Shown piece by piece: positions 1 to 8,799 of a stretch of DNA of 48,195 nucleotides. The notes under the pieces are model-generated. The model did not search any database, was not told the DNA's origin, and was given only the letters and a program-made list of their open reading frames with translations. The DNA is from Gemmatimonadota bacterium (GTDB taxonomy: Bacteria > Gemmatimonadota > Gemmatimonadetes > Gemmatimonadales > GWC2-71-9): assembly GCA_003223395.1 (NCBI GenBank), contig QHUZ01000048.1, positions 1-48,195 of the forward strand. Reading direction: 5' to 3'. The translations under genes and the position numbers were made by a program. How positions within the stretch are numbered: position 1 is the stretch's first letter; each line of letters begins with the position of its first letter.

Positions 1-819
1 CGACCGTCGTTCTCGTGGGACATGACGCTGAACTGGAATAGCGCGGGCGCCATCGTGACGCATCTGCCCAACGGCATCCCGGAATCGTATGTGTCGGACA
101 CGTGGCTCTACGGCAACGTGCGCAACGGCACGCAGGTCGGTCTGTCCACCATGTCATTGACCGGCTTCTTTTACCTGCGGAATAATCGAGGTCAGCTGTT
201 GATCGATCCGGCGACAGGTCTGCCCATCCGCTCCAGCGCCGTGTCGGCGAACTTCGTCGACGGCGGATACGATCGCCAGCCCGACTTCACGATCGGCGTC
301 GGCAATACCTTCCGCTATAAGCGACTATCGCTGGATTTTCTGCTCGATATCCGTAAGGGCGGCGACATTTTCAACGCGACCGAGCACTATCTCACCACGC
401 GGGGTCTCAGCACGGAAACGCTGGACCGCGATCAACCGCGGGTGATCGACGGTGTGTTGCGCGACGGCAAGGAGAACAGCGCGAACCCGACGCCGAACAA
501 CATCGTCTTCGTTCCCAGCGTCCAAACACAATACTACACGAACATGAGTGAAGAGCTGTTCATCGAGAAGGACATCAATTGGCTGCGGCTCAGAGATATC
601 ACGGTGCGCTACGAGATTCCGGGAACATTTCTGAAGGCGCGCACTGCGAGCGTCTTCCTGACCGGCACGGACTTGTTCATTATCACGAACTACACAGGCC
701 TGGATCCCATCGTCAACGGGAACACGGCCGCGGTGGGCGGCTCCGGTGCCGTGGGCATCGATTTCGGCAATTTCCCCATGCCGCGCGGGGTCAACTTCGG
801 CATCAGCGTGGGGTTCTGA
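1..819 (+). CDS. SusC/RagA-family TonB-linked outer membrane protein, C-terminal part
   Basis: The frame is open from the first base, so the gene starts upstream of the window and about 272 C-terminal residues are visible. They look like the last strands of a TonB-dependent outer-membrane barrel: alternating polar/aromatic stretches, a segment around FTIGVGNTFRYKRLSLDF, a DITVRYEIPGTF strand, and a protein end in ...NFGISVGF with the terminal aromatic residue expected for outer-membrane barrels. The next gene, two bases downstream, encodes a SusD-type lipoprotein. In the known SusCD systems the SusC channel and the SusD lid form one complex that imports oligosaccharides or other large nutrients using TonB energy. 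The N-terminal plug and carboxypeptidase-like domain are outside the window, so the substrate cannot be guessed from this part. Confidence 0.85.
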   Translation, partial: RPSFSWDMTLNWNSAGAIVTHLPNGIPESYVSDTWLYGNVRNGTQVGLSTMSLTGFFYLRNNRGQLLIDPATGLPIRSSAVSANFVDGGYDRQPDFTIGVGNTFRYKRLSLDFLLDIRKGGDIFNATEHYLTTRGLSTETLDRDQPRVIDGVLRDGKENSANPTPNNIVFVPSVQTQYYTNMSEELFIEKDINWLRLRDITVRYEIPGTFLKARTASVFLTGTDLFIITNYTGLDPIVNGNTAAVGGSGAVGIDFGNFPMPRGVNFGISVGF

Positions 820-821
820 CC

Positions 822-2405
822 ATGAAGACCACCCATACGACGTTGCTGCTTGGCATACTGGTGCTGACGGCCGGATGCAGCGACTTCCTCGATGTCAACA
901 CCAATCCCAACGGCCCGCAATCGGTGTCGGCGAATGTCTACCTGCCGCCGATGTTGCACTGGATGGTGACGTCACCGCAGTTCGACGGCCGTTTTGTCGG
1001 GCACTACACCCAGGAGTGGTACTCGACGTCGACGAACTTCAGCCCCGGACAAAGCTGGGGGAAAATGGGTTACGACGCGGGGAGTGATAACGGCGCGCAG
1101 CAGTGGCGCGACGTGTACTGGTCGCTCGGCCAGAACCTCATCGACATGAACACAAAGGCTCAAGCCGAGCAGCGCTGGGACCTCCTCGGCGTCGGGATGA
1201 TCCTCAAGGCGTGGGGGTGGCAGGTGCTGACGGATCTCCACGGGGAGATCATCGTCAAAGAGGCGATCGATCCGACGCGGACGAAGTTCGATTACGACAC
1301 CCAGCAGTACGCGTATGAGGAGGTCCAACGCCTGCTCGATAGCGCGATCGTACTCCTCAAGCGGACGGACGGCGCGGTCGACAGAGGGTTTCTGGCCGTG
1401 GGGGACCACATTTACGGCGGCGACCGCACCAAATGGCTGAAGCTGGCGTACGGCATGCTCGCCCTGAATCTCAACCACTATTCAAATAAGGCGGCATACG
1501 ATCCGGCGCGCGTGATCGCCCTGGTCGATTCGTCATTCACCAGCAATGGTGACGACGCACTGCTGGCGTACCCGTGCACGACGACGGATTTCCAGGACTG
1601 CAACTTCTGGGGGCGCACTCGCAACAATATCACGCTGTACCGGCAGACGCAGTTCGTCGTCGGTCTGATGAACGGCACCCGGTTCGGCACCGTCGACCCG
1701 CGGATGAGCCGGATGTTGACGATGGACTCGGCGAATACCACCTACCGCGGTCTCGATGTCAACGCAACGGCCTCGGCTCCGTTCGGCGCGCTCTCGGTAG
1801 CGCAGCGGCCGAGGAATTTCTTCGGGTACCCGGCGGACACCGGGCTGGGCCTGCCGTCCCGGTATATCTTTGCCGACCGCTCCAAGATTCCCGTGATGAC
1901 CTACTCGGAGCTGCAGTTCATCAAGGCCGAAGCCGCACTGCGGCGCGGCGATGCCGCGACTGCGCGCTCCGCGTACATCAACGGGATCTCCTCGCACATG
2001 GCCTTCGTGAACGCGCGGAACACGGATGCTGGTCAGACGCCGACGCAGATCACCGGGGCGGAGACAGCGACGTTCCTTGCCGATACCAACATCGTTCCCA
2101 CGACCATCACACTCTCACACATCATGTCGCAAAAGTACATCGCGCTGTGGGGATGGGGCCATAACGAGATCTGGATGGACATGCGCCGCTATCATTACAC
2201 GGACCTCGACCCCGCCAGCGGGATAGAGGTATTCCGCGGATTCGCGCCGCCGATCACGGTTTTCCCGGACAATACCGGCGAGCTCGTAGAGCGGATCCGG
2301 CCGAGGTTCAATTCGGAATATGTCTGGAACCGTGACGCCCTCGACGCAATCGGCGGCTTGGCCAGCGATTATCACATTCAACAGCTATGGATTACTCAAC
2401 CATGA
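822..2405 (+). CDS. SusD/RagB-family nutrient-binding outer membrane lipoprotein
   Basis: The product is 527 residues. The N-terminus has a short hydrophobic segment ending in a lipobox (LTAGC, Cys about residue 18), followed by SDFLDVNTNPNGP, the typical start of mature SusD-like proteins. The rest is helical with TPR-like spacing (for example EEVQRLLDSAIVLLKR, then LKLAYGMLALNLNHYSN), and the family C-terminal signature KYIALWGWGHNEIWMDMRRY is present. The start chosen lies 2 bases after the SusC stop; a longer open frame upstream only overlaps the receptor gene. The protein should sit on the cell surface as the substrate-binding lid of the SusC channel. The neighbours are a DUF4397 lipoprotein and a phosphoesterase rather than a glycosidase, so the cargo may be a phosphorylated compound (inference). 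Confidence 0.9.
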   Translation: MKTTHTTLLLGILVLTAGCSDFLDVNTNPNGPQSVSANVYLPPMLHWMVTSPQFDGRFVGHYTQEWYSTSTNFSPGQSWGKMGYDAGSDNGAQQWRDVYWSLGQNLIDMNTKAQAEQRWDLLGVGMILKAWGWQVLTDLHGEIIVKEAIDPTRTKFDYDTQQYAYEEVQRLLDSAIVLLKRTDGAVDRGFLAVGDHIYGGDRTKWLKLAYGMLALNLNHYSNKAAYDPARVIALVDSSFTSNGDDALLAYPCTTTDFQDCNFWGRTRNNITLYRQTQFVVGLMNGTRFGTVDPRMSRMLTMDSANTTYRGLDVNATASAPFGALSVAQRPRNFFGYPADTGLGLPSRYIFADRSKIPVMTYSELQFIKAEAALRRGDAATARSAYINGISSHMAFVNARNTDAGQTPTQITGAETATFLADTNIVPTTITLSHIMSQKYIALWGWGHNEIWMDMRRYHYTDLDPASGIEVFRGFAPPITVFPDNTGELVERIRPRFNSEYVWNRDALDAIGGLASDYHIQQLWITQP

Positions 2406-3193
2406 TTAGGTCCAAGGACGGATTTCGAATTGCCGCCGCGCTGCTCGCGGCAGCGTTGTTCGCCGCGTGCGACAAGAATCCGGTCCAGGAGCTGCCATTC
2501 GCGCCGCTGCTGGACGCCCGTATCAAATTCTTCAACTTCGGTGTGGGTGCTCCCGGCGTGAATTTCTACGCCAATGACACCAAGATGACCGCGGTTCAGT
2601 CCGGCACGGGGAGCGAGGCCACGACGGGCGTGTCGTACGGCAGCGTGGGTAATGGTGGCGCATACTCGCAGATCGCGGCCGGCTCGTATGCGCTCACGGG
2701 TCGAATTGCCGCCACTACCAACAAGGATCTGCCGATTGACACACTCCACGCAACCATCGAAGCCGGTAAGTATTACTCGTTTTATTTGAGCGGGTTCTAC
2801 AATGGCACGACGAAAACCGTGGACGCGTTCATCCTCGAAGACCCGGTGGCGCCGCCGGCGGATTATGGCGTGGCCTATGTCCGATTTGTCAACACGATCG
2901 CGAACGCGAATCCGTTGATCTTGTATGCCCAATACGCAACCGGCGACACGACACGGGTGGACACCCTGACGACTGCCGTGGCCTACAAGGGAGCGACCAC
3001 GTTTCTCACGCTACCAATAGGCGTCTACAACTTGCACGGGCGCTACAGCGACTCGACCGCAACCAGGTTCCGAAGAGATGCGGTCAGCTTCCTGGGAGGC
3101 AGACTGTACACCGTGGGCGCAAGGGGTGACATCACGATAACATCGACGACGGCGACGAACCGCCCCTTTTTCGACATCACGGCGAACCGGTAA
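2402..3193 (+). CDS. DUF4397 domain-containing lipoprotein
   Basis: The product is 263 residues. The start is placed at the ATG that overlaps the SusD stop (ATGA), which signals translational coupling; an in-frame ATG five codons upstream is possible. A signal segment ends in the lipobox LFAAC (Cys about 23). The mature part has two similar beta-rich halves. The first begins around DARIKFFNFGVGAPGVNFY with an ...AAGSYALTGRI segment, and the second begins around GVAYVRFVNTIANANPLIL with LPIGVYNLHGRY. This is the repeat pattern of DUF4397, an Ig-like domain of unknown function found in secreted proteins of SusCD-bearing bacteria. A role as an accessory surface lipoprotein of the same uptake locus is inferred from the overlap only. 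Confidence 0.8.
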   Translation: MIRSKDGFRIAAALLAAALFAACDKNPVQELPFAPLLDARIKFFNFGVGAPGVNFYANDTKMTAVQSGTGSEATTGVSYGSVGNGGAYSQIAAGSYALTGRIAATTNKDLPIDTLHATIEAGKYYSFYLSGFYNGTTKTVDAFILEDPVAPPADYGVAYVRFVNTIANANPLILYAQYATGDTTRVDTLTTAVAYKGATTFLTLPIGVYNLHGRYSDSTATRFRRDAVSFLGGRLYTVGARGDITITSTTATNRPFFDITANR

Positions 3194-3211
3194 AGGTTAA
3201 GGCGGGAAACC

Positions 3212-4525
3212 ATGAATCGCCGCACCTTCCTGACGAACGCTGCGAGCGCCGCCGGCGCCATCGCGCTCGGCTGCCGGCCCACCGGCCCTGATGCCCCGCG
3301 CATCACATCCTCATTGGTCGCACTGCCCGACCCCGCCTCGTCCGGGATCGACCATGTGGTCGTGTTCATGATGGAGAACCGCTCGTTCGATCATCTCCTC
3401 GGCTGGCTGCCCAATGCAGACGGACGGCAGACGGGGCTGACTTACCTCGATACCGCCGGCGTCCCGCACTCGACGTTTCCGCTCGCGCCCGACTTCCAGG
3501 GCTGTGGCTACAAGGATCCCGATCACTCCTACGCCGGTGGACGGGTGGAATACGACGGCGGAGCGTGCGACGGCTGGCTGCGCGTCAATGACGTGTTCTC
3601 GATCGGTTACTACCGCCAGGAGGATCTCGGTTTCCTCGGTCACGCGGTCTCCGACTGGACGTCCTTTGACCGGTACTTCTGCGCGATCCTCGGACCGACG
3701 TTCCCCAATCGCATTTACCAGCACGCGGCACAGACGGATCGGATCGCCAACACGCCGCAATTGTCGCAGCTCCCCACGATCTGGGACCGCCTCGCCGCGC
3801 GAGGACTGGACGGTCGCTACTACTTCACAGATGTGCCGTTCCTCGGGTTGTGGGGCCGGAAGTATGTGCCGATCAGCCGTCCCATCAGCGCATTCTTCGT
3901 TGACTGCGCGGCAGGGACGCTCCCGCACGTCGCGTTCGTCGATGGCAGTTTCCTCCAGGAGCTGACGGGGACGGGGGCGGACGACCATCCGCATGGTGAT
4001 GTGCGCAGGGGCGAAGCGATGATGAACCGCATCTACGCGGCGGTGACAAGCAGCCCCGCGTGGAGCCGGACAGTGCTCGTCATCAACTTCGATGAGTGGG
4101 GTGGATTCTTCGACCACGTCGCACCGCCCGTGGCGCCCATTCCGCCGGCCGACCTCGCGGCCGGCAACGCGGACGGCCGGCTCGGCTTTCGCACGCCAAC
4201 GCTGCTGATCTCACCATTCGCGCGCCGCGGGCAGACGTCGCACGCGCAGTACGACCACACATCCGTGCTCCGCATGATCGAGTGGCGGTGGGGACTGGAC
4301 CCGCTCACCGTGCGCGATGCAACGGCCAACAACCTGGCTGATGAGTTGGACTTCACCCAGCCGGATCCCACACCAGGGCCCCTCTACACCGTCCCCGACG
4401 TCATCGGCAAGTTCTGCCCGATCGACCCGAGGGAGATCGTCACGGCCACCGCGCCGAGTCTCGGCGGACGGGCCTACTGGAGGACGCTCCGCGACGTCGC
4501 GCGGCGGCATGGGTGGAGAGCCTAG
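3212..4525 (+). CDS. Tat-exported phosphoesterase, phospholipase C / acid phosphatase family
   Basis: The product is 437 residues and belongs to the PF04185 phosphoesterase family (bacterial phospholipase C and AcpA-type acid phosphatases). The N-terminus carries a twin-arginine motif (NRRTFL), a hydrophobic stretch and a Cys (LGC) that may make it a Tat-exported lipoprotein. Family motifs are clear: [17 protein letters not shown] with the metal-binding Glu55/Asn56, [12 protein letters not shown] with the expected nucleophile Thr163, and [16 protein letters not shown] with further metal ligands. The gene starts 18 bases after the DUF4397 gene and probably ends the SusCD operon, since a terminator follows 64 bases downstream. 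It would hydrolyse phosphodiesters or phosphomonoesters outside the cytoplasm. Whether it acts on phospholipids or small organic phosphates cannot be decided from sequence. Confidence 0.9.
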   Translation: MNRRTFLTNAASAAGAIALGCRPTGPDAPRITSSLVALPDPASSGIDHVVVFMMENRSFDHLLGWLPNADGRQTGLTYLDTAGVPHSTFPLAPDFQGCGYKDPDHSYAGGRVEYDGGACDGWLRVNDVFSIGYYRQEDLGFLGHAVSDWTSFDRYFCAILGPTFPNRIYQHAAQTDRIANTPQLSQLPTIWDRLAARGLDGRYYFTDVPFLGLWGRKYVPISRPISAFFVDCAAGTLPHVAFVDGSFLQELTGTGADDHPHGDVRRGEAMMNRIYAAVTSSPAWSRTVLVINFDEWGGFFDHVAPPVAPIPPADLAAGNADGRLGFRTPTLLISPFARRGQTSHAQYDHTSVLRMIEWRWGLDPLTVRDATANNLADELDFTQPDPTPGPLYTVPDVIGKFCPIDPREIVTATAPSLGGRAYWRTLRDVARRHGWRA

Positions 4526-4588
4526 ACTTGACTTTTCCCGGCCATCCGGCAATCGTTCTGCCGAGCGAACAAGCCAGACCGAGAGAGG

Positions 4589-4620
4589 ACCTGGGACAGC
4601 GTCTCAGGTTCTTTTGCTTT
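4589..4620 (+). terminator. Rho-independent terminator after the phosphoesterase gene
   Basis: A stem ACCTGGGAC (4589-4597) pairs with GTCTCAGGT (4601-4609), with one G-U pair and a 3-nt loop AGC. It is followed by the T-rich stretch TTCTTTTGCTTTT. It closes the SusCD-phosphoesterase unit before the cold-shock gene. Confidence 0.7.
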
Positions 4621-4718
4621 TGGCCTCGCTCACCGGCGCCGGAATCACAGGTCGCGGCGCACCGCATGGTGACGACGCGCGACGCCGGGAACAGTTTTTA
4701 GCACAGGAGTTTCATCAG

Positions 4719-4931
4719 ATGGCACGTATCACCGGTACCGTGAAGTGGTTCAACGACGCGAAGGGGTTCGGTTTCATCACGCCCGAGAACGGCGAGAAGG
4801 ACTGCTTCGTGCATCACACCGCAATCCAGGCGCAGGGCTTCAAGTCCCTCGCCGAGGGCGAGCGCGTCGAGTTCGAAGTCGTGCAGGGCCAAAAGGGCCC
4901 GGCGGCGCAGAACGTCGTCAAGCTCTCGTAA
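4719..4931 (+). CDS. csp: Cold-shock domain protein (CspA family)
   Basis: The product is 70 residues, the usual length for the family. It has the [15 protein letters not shown] opening with RNP1 (KGFGFI, residues 15-20) and RNP2 (CFVHHTAI, about 29-36), where the usual VFVH reads CFVH. These aromatic surfaces bind single-stranded RNA and DNA; family members act as RNA chaperones. AGGAG at 4704-4708 lies 10 bases before the ATG, and a longer in-frame extension upstream has no coding character. The gene stands alone between two terminators. The preceding ~100-base leader may be regulatory, as for other csp genes, but no defined element was recognised. Confidence 0.97.
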   Translation: MARITGTVKWFNDAKGFGFITPENGEKDCFVHHTAIQAQGFKSLAEGERVEFEVVQGQKGPAAQNVVKLS

Positions 4932-4954
4932 CCACCGCGGTACGCAGCAAAGAC

Positions 4955-4986
4955 ACGGCGCCCCATAAGGGCGCCGTTGTTTTTTT
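4955..4986 (+). terminator. Rho-independent terminator of the cold-shock gene
   Basis: A perfect 9-bp stem ACGGCGCCC / GGGCGCCGT (4955-4963 and 4969-4977) with loop CATAA is followed by TGTTTTTTT. It begins 23 bases after the csp stop and is the strongest intrinsic terminator seen in the window. Confidence 0.9.
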
Positions 4987-5004
4987 CGTGCTAAATCTAG
5001 GACC

Positions 5005-8000
5005 ATGACTCCTAGCGCTGCCTGCCTCAGCATACTCCTCGCGCTCGTCCAGGCCCCCGCCCTTCCCGAACATCCGCGCCCCGACTTCCAGCGCGCCGAA
5101 TGGCTCAACCTGAACGGCCGCTGGCAATTCTGGTTCGGGCAACAGGACAGCGGCAAACGCGAGATCGTCGTGCCGTTCTCCTGGGGCTCACCGCTCTCCG
5201 GCGTTCCCGACAGCGGCGACATCGGATCGTACGCCCGCGACATCACGGTGCCCGAGACATGGCGGGGTCGCCGGGTGTTTGTCGTGTTCGGCGCGTCGGA
5301 CTGGCGCACCACCGCGTGGCTCGACGGCCAGAAGCTCGGTGAGCACCAGGGCGGTTACACGCCGTTTTCGTTCGAGCTGAAGCACCCGCGGCTCGGCGCG
5401 TCGCAGCGGCTGGTCGTCCGCGTGGACGACACGCCCCACCCGTTCAAGCTCGAGGGCAAACAGGGCTACGGCAAAGCGCGGGGCATCTGGCAGACCGTGT
5501 ATCTCGAGGCCCGGGGAACCGATCCGCTCGAGTTCGTGCATTTCACGCCGCGCGCCGACCTCGCCGGGGTCGGCGTGGACGTGCGACTGCACGACCCTGC
5601 CCCGCGCGCTGTGACGCTGCGCCTCGCGTTCACGAATCGCGCGGGTGGACCGGTCGTGACCCATACGATCCCGCGCGGTGCGAGGTCCGCGCGCCTCGAC
5701 ATCCCGCTGCCCGAGGCTCGGCGCTGGTCGCTCGACGATCCCTTCCTCCACGAGGTCGAGGTGCGCGTGAACGGCGCGGGACTCGCCGAGGACCGGGTGC
5801 AGACGTACTTCGGCATGCGGACGATCGGTGTAGTGACGGTCCCCGGCACGACGAATCGCTACGTCGCGCTCAACGGCACGCCGGTCTATCTGCAGCTCGC
5901 GCTCGACCAGGCGTACCACCCGCAGGGCTACTACACGTTTCCCTCGGACAGCGTGTTGCGCGACGAGATCCTGCGCGCGCGCCAGATTGGCCTGAACGGC
6001 CTCAGGGAGCACGTGAAGATCGAGACCCCACGCAAGCTCTATTGGGCCGATCGCCTGGGCGTGCTCATCATGGCCGACGTGCCCAATTGGTGGGGTCCTC
6101 CCGACTCCGCGGCGTTCCACGAGCACGACGTCGCGCTGCGCGGCATGATCGCCCGCGACTACAACCATCCCTCGATCTTCAGTTGGGTGCTGTTCAACGA
6201 AACCTGGGGTCTCGAGACGAAGGTCAACGGTCACGATCGGTACTTGCCCGCGACCGAGCGCCGGGTCGTGCGCGATTACCGGCTCGCCAAATCGCTCGAT
6301 CCCACGCGGCTCGTCGAGGACAACTCGGTGTGCTGCGGCAGCGGCCACACCGAGACCGACCTCAACACCTGGCACGACTACTTGCCCGGCTGGCGCTGGG
6401 AGTCACGCGACCAACAGGTGAGCGACAGCACGTTCCCGGGGTCGACGTGGAATTTCAGAACCGGGTGGCACCAGGCCGGTCAACCGATGTGCAACTCGGA
6501 GTTCGGCAACGTGTGGGGCTACGAGGGCAGTACCGGCGACGTCGATTGGAGCTGGGACTACCACCGCGCCATCAACGCGTTTCGGCGTCACCCGAGGATC
6601 TGCGGCTGGCTCTACACCGAGCACCACGACGTGATCAACGAGTGGAACGGCTACTGGCGCTACGACCGCTCGTGGAAGGAACCCGGGTTTGGCGACATCG
6701 TGCCCGGGATGTCGCTGCGGGATCTGCACGCGCCGCTCTATATCGCGGTCGGCGATCCCGAGCTGAGCCGCACGGTCCGTCCGGGCGAGCACGTTGACGT
6801 CCCGCTGTACGCATCATTCCTGACGGGCAGCACCAAATTCGGCGACTCGCTCACCCTGCGGTCTGAGTTGTACGGCTGGAATGCCCTCGGCGAGCGGCGC
6901 ACGTGGGACACGGTGGTGACGCGCGTCCCATACCGGCCGTGGATGTCGCAAGCTTTGCCGCCGCTCGCCGTCACCATGCCGAACGAGCCGGCCACGGTGG
7001 TGCTGGCGACGCGGCTCGTCGACGAGAAGGACTCCGTGTTGCAGCGCAACTTCACGACATTCGTAGTCGAGGGCACACCGCCCGACCGCCCGAACGTGCG
7101 CGTCGCCCGGGTCCCGGCGACTGCCGTGCGCGACGGCCACTGGACACTCAAGCAGTGGACCGTGCTCGGCGATCGCAAGCTGAATGGCGCGGGCAGCGGA
7201 TTCTTCGAGTACGCGATTCCCTGGCCCGTGGGGCTCGCCGTGAGCGACGTCGCGAGCGCGACATTTTTCATCGAGGCGTCCGCCAAGCGGTTGAACGGCA
7301 AGGATCGCGATTCGACCGCGGCGGATAACGGCGATTACATGCGCGGCGGCGGCTTCCACGATCCCAGCCGCAACCCGAACAGCTATCCGATGACCGGCGC
7401 CACGCCATTTCGCAGCGCCGTCACGGTGCGCGTGAACGGTGAATTGGCCGGCCGCTGGGAGCTGCCCGACGATCCCGCCGACTCGCGCGGCATCCTCAGC
7501 TGGCACGCGCAGCCGCATGATGGGCATCTTTACGAAGCCGGATCGTACGGAGAGCTGCTCCAGGTACCGATTCCCGCGGCGGCGCTCCGCGAGGGAGCCC
7601 GCACTGGAACGATGGTCGTCAGGTTGGAGGTCGATGCGGCGGCAGCGGCCCTACCCGGAGGACTCGCAATCTATGGCGCACGGTTCGGGCGGTATCCGAT
7701 TGATCCGTCGGTGGTCTTTGCACTGCGAGACACGATGAAGCACTCGCCCTTCGGACAGCTTCCCGATGGTCGGACAGTAGAAAAGTTCACGCTCACGAAT
7801 GCGCACGGCATCGAAGTGCAGGTGATCACGTACGGCGGCATCATCACGTCGATCCGCACCCCGGACCGCGCCGGACGCCTCGACGACATCGTGCTCGGCT
7901 TCGACAGTCTCGCGGGCTACCTGAAAAACGTGCCGTACTTTGGCGCGATCGTCGGCCGGTACGCCAATCGCATCCGGAATGCGCAGTTCACCCTCGACGG

Positions 8001-8799
8001 CACGACGTACCACCTCGCCAAGAACATCGGAGAGAACACGCTGCATGGGGGCGTCCGCGGGTTCGACAAGGTCTTGTGGACCGCCGAGCCGTTCCAAACC
8101 GACAGCGGCTCCGGTGTCACGCTGCAGTACACGAGCAAGGACGGTGAAGAGGGCTACCCGGGTACGCTCGTGACGCGGGTGACCTACACCCTCACGCCCC
8201 GCGATGAGCTCGTCGTGGACTATGAGGCCACGACCGACAAAGCCACGCCGTTGAATCTGTCTCAGCACACGTACTGGAACCTGCACGGCACGACCGGCGG
8301 GGGGGGCACCATCCTCGATCACGTGTTGACGCTCGACGCGTCGGCATTCACGCCTGTCGACTCGGCGGTGATTCCCACGGGCGAGATCGCGCGCGTGGCG
8401 GGAACGCCGCTCGATTTTCGAACTGCGACGCGGATCGGCGACCGGATCGGCCAGGACAACGAGCAGTTACGGTTTGGCCGGGGTTACGACCACAACTGGG
8501 TGCTCGATCGGCCAGGCGGATCCGGCCTGGTCCACGCCGCGCGCGTGTTGGAGCCGGCGAGCGGTCGCACGCTCGATGTGAGCACGACCGAGCCAAGCGT
8601 GCAGTTCTACGCCGGCAACTTCCTGGACGGCACCATCAGAGGAAAGGGCGGGCGCGTGTACGCGCACCGGTCCGGGCTGTGCCTCGAGACGCAGCATTTT
8701 CCGGACTCGCCCAATCACGCCAACTTCCCTTCGACGATCCTGCGCCCCGGCGCGACGTATCGCTCGCGCACGGTGTTCACGTTCGGGGTGGCTCGATGA
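5005..8799 (+). CDS. Secreted GH2-family glycoside hydrolase fused to an aldose 1-epimerase
   Basis: The product is 1264 residues. A signal-like start is followed by a GH2 module: sugar-binding jelly roll (about 25-160, with WLNLNGRWQFWFG and YARDITVP), Ig-like domain and TIM barrel. The likely acid/base is Glu399 in LFNETWGL and the likely nucleophile is Glu499 in CNSEFGNVWG. This is the beta-galactosidase/beta-glucuronidase/beta-mannosidase clan; the exact sugar is not readable. After a further beta-rich region, a complete aldose 1-epimerase (galactose mutarotase) runs from about 914 to the end, with NTLHGG (His1014), SQHTYWNL (His1088) and the catalytic base Glu1228 in CLETQHFPDSPN. Retaining GH2 enzymes release the beta anomer, and the mutarotase would equilibrate it to alpha, so the fusion is biochemically coherent. 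Its stop overlaps the next gene (ATGA). Confidence 0.93.
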   Translation: MTPSAACLSILLALVQAPALPEHPRPDFQRAEWLNLNGRWQFWFGQQDSGKREIVVPFSWGSPLSGVPDSGDIGSYARDITVPETWRGRRVFVVFGASDWRTTAWLDGQKLGEHQGGYTPFSFELKHPRLGASQRLVVRVDDTPHPFKLEGKQGYGKARGIWQTVYLEARGTDPLEFVHFTPRADLAGVGVDVRLHDPAPRAVTLRLAFTNRAGGPVVTHTIPRGARSARLDIPLPEARRWSLDDPFLHEVEVRVNGAGLAEDRVQTYFGMRTIGVVTVPGTTNRYVALNGTPVYLQLALDQAYHPQGYYTFPSDSVLRDEILRARQIGLNGLREHVKIETPRKLYWADRLGVLIMADVPNWWGPPDSAAFHEHDVALRGMIARDYNHPSIFSWVLFNETWGLETKVNGHDRYLPATERRVVRDYRLAKSLDPTRLVEDNSVCCGSGHTETDLNTWHDYLPGWRWESRDQQVSDSTFPGSTWNFRTGWHQAGQPMCNSEFGNVWGYEGSTGDVDWSWDYHRAINAFRRHPRICGWLYTEHHDVINEWNGYWRYDRSWKEPGFGDIVPGMSLRDLHAPLYIAVGDPELSRTVRPGEHVDVPLYASFLTGSTKFGDSLTLRSELYGWNALGERRTWDTVVTRVPYRPWMSQALPPLAVTMPNEPATVVLATRLVDEKDSVLQRNFTTFVVEGTPPDRPNVRVARVPATAVRDGHWTLKQWTVLGDRKLNGAGSGFFEYAIPWPVGLAVSDVASATFFIEASAKRLNGKDRDSTAADNGDYMRGGGFHDPSRNPNSYPMTGATPFRSAVTVRVNGELAGRWELPDDPADSRGILSWHAQPHDGHLYEAGSYGELLQVPIPAAALREGARTGTMVVRLEVDAAAAALPGGLAIYGARFGRYPIDPSVVFALRDTMKHSPFGQLPDGRTVEKFTLTNAHGIEVQVITYGGIITSIRTPDRAGRLDDIVLGFDSLAGYLKNVPYFGAIVGRYANRIRNAQFTLDGTTYHLAKNIGENTLHGGVRGFDKVLWTAEPFQTDSGSGVTLQYTSKDGEEGYPGTLVTRVTYTLTPRDELVVDYEATTDKATPLNLSQHTYWNLHGTTGGGGTILDHVLTLDASAFTPVDSAVIPTGEIARVAGTPLDFRTATRIGDRIGQDNEQLRFGRGYDHNWVLDRPGGSGLVHAARVLEPASGRTLDVSTTEPSVQFYAGNFLDGTIRGKGGRVYAHRSGLCLETQHFPDSPNHANFPSTILRPGATYRSRTVFTFGVAR

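Noticed and set aside
5188-6375. Minus-strand open frame opposite the GH2 fusion
   Set aside because: No start signal or motif; the plus-strand GH2 motifs cover the same bases.
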